From Megasphaera lornae (GTDB lineage Bacteria; Bacillota; Negativicutes; Veillonellales; Megasphaeraceae): DNA of 64,000 nt. Shown one piece after another: positions 61,690 through 64,000 of the stretch (position 1 is its first letter; every line of letters begins with the position of its first letter). The notes below the pieces were generated by a model. It was given only the letters and a program-made list of their open reading frames with translations. It was not told where the DNA came from and did no database searches. Location: positions 1-64,000 of the forward strand of contig NZ_AFIJ01000023.1 in the NCBI RefSeq assembly GCF_000214495.1. The letters are read 5' to 3'. The position numbers and the translations under genes were made by a program.

Positions 61690-63549
61690 ATGTCTATGTT
61701 ACATACACCTCAAACGGAAGGAAACCCTTCTTTTTTTACAAGAATGTTTCCTAAAGGCGGCAAAAAAAGAACCATTGCCTGCCTCATTTTGTTATACGTC
61801 ATTTTATATGCCGTCATCTATCGGTGGCAGTGGAGCGTTTCCTACGGCCTGGGCATGGATAATGTTCAGGATGTTACGCTGGGACTCATTCCGGCCGTCC
61901 TGTCCGTCGTCCTGGCCCTCGGCATTTATTGGCGCAATCTTTCGGTCAACGCCATTATTCCGCCGGCCGTCGTGGCGCTCGGCTGGATTATTACGGGGCC
62001 GTACTTAAACTATACGACCTTACTGACCCATAATGTCATTTATATTAATAATATTTATGACATGTATGTCGGCCTCTACTTGTTTTCTATTTTCCTTTGC
62101 ATCAACATGGCGCTCATCCGCTATATACCGCGTGTTCTCAGCGCCTTGATTATGACGGTGCTGCACTTGGCCGCATTCTTCATTATTATTGTCCAATGGG
62201 TCTATGCCCTGTTATATCATTCGTGTATTACCACGACCGGCGCCCTGCTCATCTTTCAGACCGGCCCGCGCGAAACCAAAGAATACTTCGGCTCCCTCGG
62301 GCCCTATCGGATTGCGGCCTTGATTCTGGTCTTCCTGATTTTAATTATCGGCGCTTATATCTTGAACTATCGGCAAAAAAAAGGCGCCCGTTCGCCTTTA
62401 TATACGCCGTTTATTCCGTTGCTTTCGCTGTTCATCATTTTCCCTTCGGTCGGCGCCCTGGCGGAAGAAATTATTCCCAACGCCTTTCCGATTAAAACCT
62501 TTATGGACTCCAAGGAATATTTGGAACATGCCAAATTATATGCCACCACCCACGACAGTCGGTATGCCAAATTACAGGCCGTGCAATTACATCCGCGACA
62601 GGGACCGAATACGATTATTCTCGTCATCGGCGAATCGGAAACCCGTACTTATATGAACGTATATAATCCGTCCCAGCCGAACAATACGCCGTGGCTCACC
62701 GCCATGAAGGCCGATCCGCACTTTACCTTCTTCAACAACGCCTACGCCTGCGTATGGTATACCGTCCCCGTTTTGGAACACGCCTTAACGGAAGCGAATT
62801 TCTACAACAACAAAGAATTTAATCAATCTATTTCCATTATCGACATGGCGCGCAAGGCCGGCTATAAAACCTATTGGTTCAGCAATCAGGGCTCCGTCGG
62901 CGTGTCCGATACGCCGATTTCCCTCGTAGCCCATACGGCCGATGTGCATGAATGGGTCGACAGAGATGCGAAATATTCCACCTTGGACGAATCGCTTTTA
63001 AAATTCTTAAAAAAAGTAAATCCGAAAGACAAAAACTTTGTCGTCCTGCATTTAATGGGCAGCCATGTAGAATATCGCAATCGCTACCCGGCGTCCTTCC
63101 AAAAATTCAATGACGGCACCATTAACCGCGTTGCCGATTTCAACAATACGATTTTATACAACGATTGGTTCTTACACCAAGTATACAACTACGGGAAACA
63201 GCACCTGAATCTGGACGCCATGTTGTACTTCTCCGATCACGGCAGCGACCCGACACGCCTGCGCCAACCGGACATTGCGCCGTTTACGGTATTGCGGATT
63301 CCCATGTTCTGCTATCTCTCGGACAACTACCTGCAACGCAATGCGGACGTGGCCCGCACCATCAAAGACCATCAACATAAGTATTTCACGAATGATTTGG
63401 CCTATGAATTTGTTTGCGGCGTCTTAAACATGCAATCGCCGCATTATGATCCGTCCATGAGCATTGCTTCGCCGACTTGGAAAATGGCACGAAAAGATTT
63501 GGTCACCCGTTTCGGCAAGAGCAGTTTAATGGAAGATGTAGGCTATTAA
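61690..63549 (+). CDS. phosphoethanolamine transferase (EptA/CptA-like)
   Basis: 619-residue inner-membrane enzyme of the alkaline-phosphatase superfamily that moves phosphoethanolamine from phosphatidylethanolamine to lipid A or core sugar. It needs an LPS-bearing outer membrane. Residues 27-250 form the membrane domain. The sulfatase-like periplasmic domain from about 305 has VIGESETR (metal ligand E315), the likely nucleophile T358 in WYTVPVLEHAL, and SDHGSD (D516, H517). AAAGGA lies 7 bp before the ATG. It follows the magnesium ATPases in the same direction. Charge modification of LPS raises resistance to cationic peptides. Confidence 0.88.
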   Translation: MSMLHTPQTEGNPSFFTRMFPKGGKKRTIACLILLYVILYAVIYRWQWSVSYGLGMDNVQDVTLGLIPAVLSVVLALGIYWRNLSVNAIIPPAVVALGWIITGPYLNYTTLLTHNVIYINNIYDMYVGLYLFSIFLCINMALIRYIPRVLSALIMTVLHLAAFFIIIVQWVYALLYHSCITTTGALLIFQTGPRETKEYFGSLGPYRIAALILVFLILIIGAYILNYRQKKGARSPLYTPFIPLLSLFIIFPSVGALAEEIIPNAFPIKTFMDSKEYLEHAKLYATTHDSRYAKLQAVQLHPRQGPNTIILVIGESETRTYMNVYNPSQPNNTPWLTAMKADPHFTFFNNAYACVWYTVPVLEHALTEANFYNNKEFNQSISIIDMARKAGYKTYWFSNQGSVGVSDTPISLVAHTADVHEWVDRDAKYSTLDESLLKFLKKVNPKDKNFVVLHLMGSHVEYRNRYPASFQKFNDGTINRVADFNNTILYNDWFLHQVYNYGKQHLNLDAMLYFSDHGSDPTRLRQPDIAPFTVLRIPMFCYLSDNYLQRNADVARTIKDHQHKYFTNDLAYEFVCGVLNMQSPHYDPSMSIASPTWKMARKDLVTRFGKSSLMEDVGY

Positions 63550-63568
63550 TCCTCCCTTGGCCGAAAAC

Positions 63569-63607
63569 AAAAGGACTGTCGACACTCCCGTGTCGACAGT
63601 CCTTTTT
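63569..63607. terminator. bidirectional terminator, phosphoethanolamine transferase versus trpA
   Basis: 17-bp stem AAAAGGACTGTCGACAC (63569-63585) with 63590-63606, loop TCCC, T-run on the right and A-run on the left. Confidence 0.93.
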
Positions 63608-63625
63608 CTGTGCCGCGCCCGTTTT

Positions 63626-64000
63626 TTATATGCCGCTCCCGTTACCGGCGGTAACGGCCGCTTTCATTTCCCTGACGAAGGCCGTCAAATGCGGCGTCGC
63701 CCGGGCGCCGTAGCGGGCAATCAGCTTGACAATGGCGCTCCCCACAATCACGCCGTCCGCATAGGTCGCAATCCGCGCGGCCTGTTCCGGCGTCCCGATC
63801 CCGAAGCCGATCGCACACGGAACGCGCGTGTACTTGCGTATTTCCTGTATTTCACCGGCCAAATCCGTCGTAATCCGGCTGCGCACGCCCGTTACGCCCA
63901 GAGAGGACACAATATATAAAAACCCTTCTCCCACGGCACTGATGGCCGCACACCGTGAAGCCGACGTGGGCGCAATCATGGAAATAATCGCAATGCCGTA
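63626..64000 (-). CDS. trpA: tryptophan synthase alpha subunit, C-terminal part (cut by window edge)
   Basis: The frame is open to the window end and gives the last 124 residues. They match TrpA: SMIAPTS..., the GEGFLYIVSSLGVTG segment (subunit loop and substrate phosphate region), VPCAIGFGIGTPEQA and ADGVIVGSAIVKLI. It cleaves indole-3-glycerol phosphate to indole for TrpB. It ends next to a strong terminator, so it is probably the last gene of a trp operon lying beyond the window on the minus strand. Confidence 0.94.
   Translation of the reverse strand, partial: YGIAIISMIAPTSASRCAAISAVGEGFLYIVSSLGVTGVRSRITTDLAGEIQEIRKYTRVPCAIGFGIGTPEQAARIATYADGVIVGSAIVKLIARYGARATPHLTAFVREMKAAVTAGNGSGI

Overview
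The window looks like the chromosome of a diderm, anaerobic Firmicute of the class Negativicutes (Veillonella/Megasphaera/Dialister/Negativicoccus-like; genus not determined). Firmicute signs are AddAB in place of RecBCD, a two-subunit iron-sulfur serine dehydratase, strong AGGAGG ribosome-binding sites and U-tailed hairpin terminators. Outer-membrane signs are a very large TonB-dependent receptor, a YadA-anchored coiled-coil protein and a phosphoethanolamine transferase of the lipid A/core type. Anaerobic signs are rubrerythrin, indolepyruvate:ferredoxin oxidoreductase and a CoA-transferase. There is no phage, insertion sequence, CRISPR array or rRNA. Gene density is high and nearly every transcription unit has a recognisable promoter and terminator.

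Layout. 1-2.9 kb: rubrerythrin, then a DUF2520 protein with panB. 3-4.3 kb: YadA-type surface protein. 4.3-5.4 kb: D,D-carboxypeptidase. 5.4-13.2 kb (minus): one aromatic operon, aroF-tyrA-aroB-aroA-aroC-pheA-aroE-aroK, preceded by a 53-codon leader peptide packed with Phe/Tyr/Trp codons and an attenuator hairpin. 13.2-17 kb: polysaccharide deacetylase, YqeC (labile selenium cofactor), a frame-split molybdenum-hydroxylase FAD subunit, a SUFU protein and CrcB. 17-26.2 kb: a small gene, then addB-addA-sdaAB-sdaAA. 26.2-29.5 kb: ADP-ribosylglycohydrolase, CDF transporter, MscS. 29.5-35.4 kb: iorA-iorB-CoA-transferase read from a sigma-54 promoter, with the divergent sigma-54 activator beside it. 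35.4-41.8 kb: a 1578-residue TonB receptor fused to a second barrel, and an HAAAP-family amino-acid transporter. 41.9-43.8 kb: tRNA(Thr-Tyr-fMet-Thr-Met) followed by tuf. 44-47.5 kb: pyruvate carboxylase. 47.6-54.8 kb: NYN-domain protein, orphan DinJ-like antitoxin, LacI regulator, purB, YedE-like selenium-linked membrane protein, FAD-dependent dehydrogenase and a small membrane protein. 55-55.3 kb: tRNA(Asp-Phe-Leu). 55.4-63.6 kb: two MgtA-type P-type ATPases with a receiver-less winged-helix regulator between them, then an EptA-like phosphoethanolamine transferase. The window ends inside trpA.

Themes. Aromatic metabolism appears in both directions: synthesis with attenuation that can sense all three aromatic amino acids, and oxidation of aromatic 2-oxo acids to aryl-acetyl-CoA followed by CoA transfer. 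Envelope and Mg2+ functions cluster at the right end in a gene set that recalls the enterobacterial PhoPQ/PmrAB regulons. Selenium-cofactor genes (yqeC, yedE, a degraded hydroxylase FAD subunit) are scattered without their usual partners.
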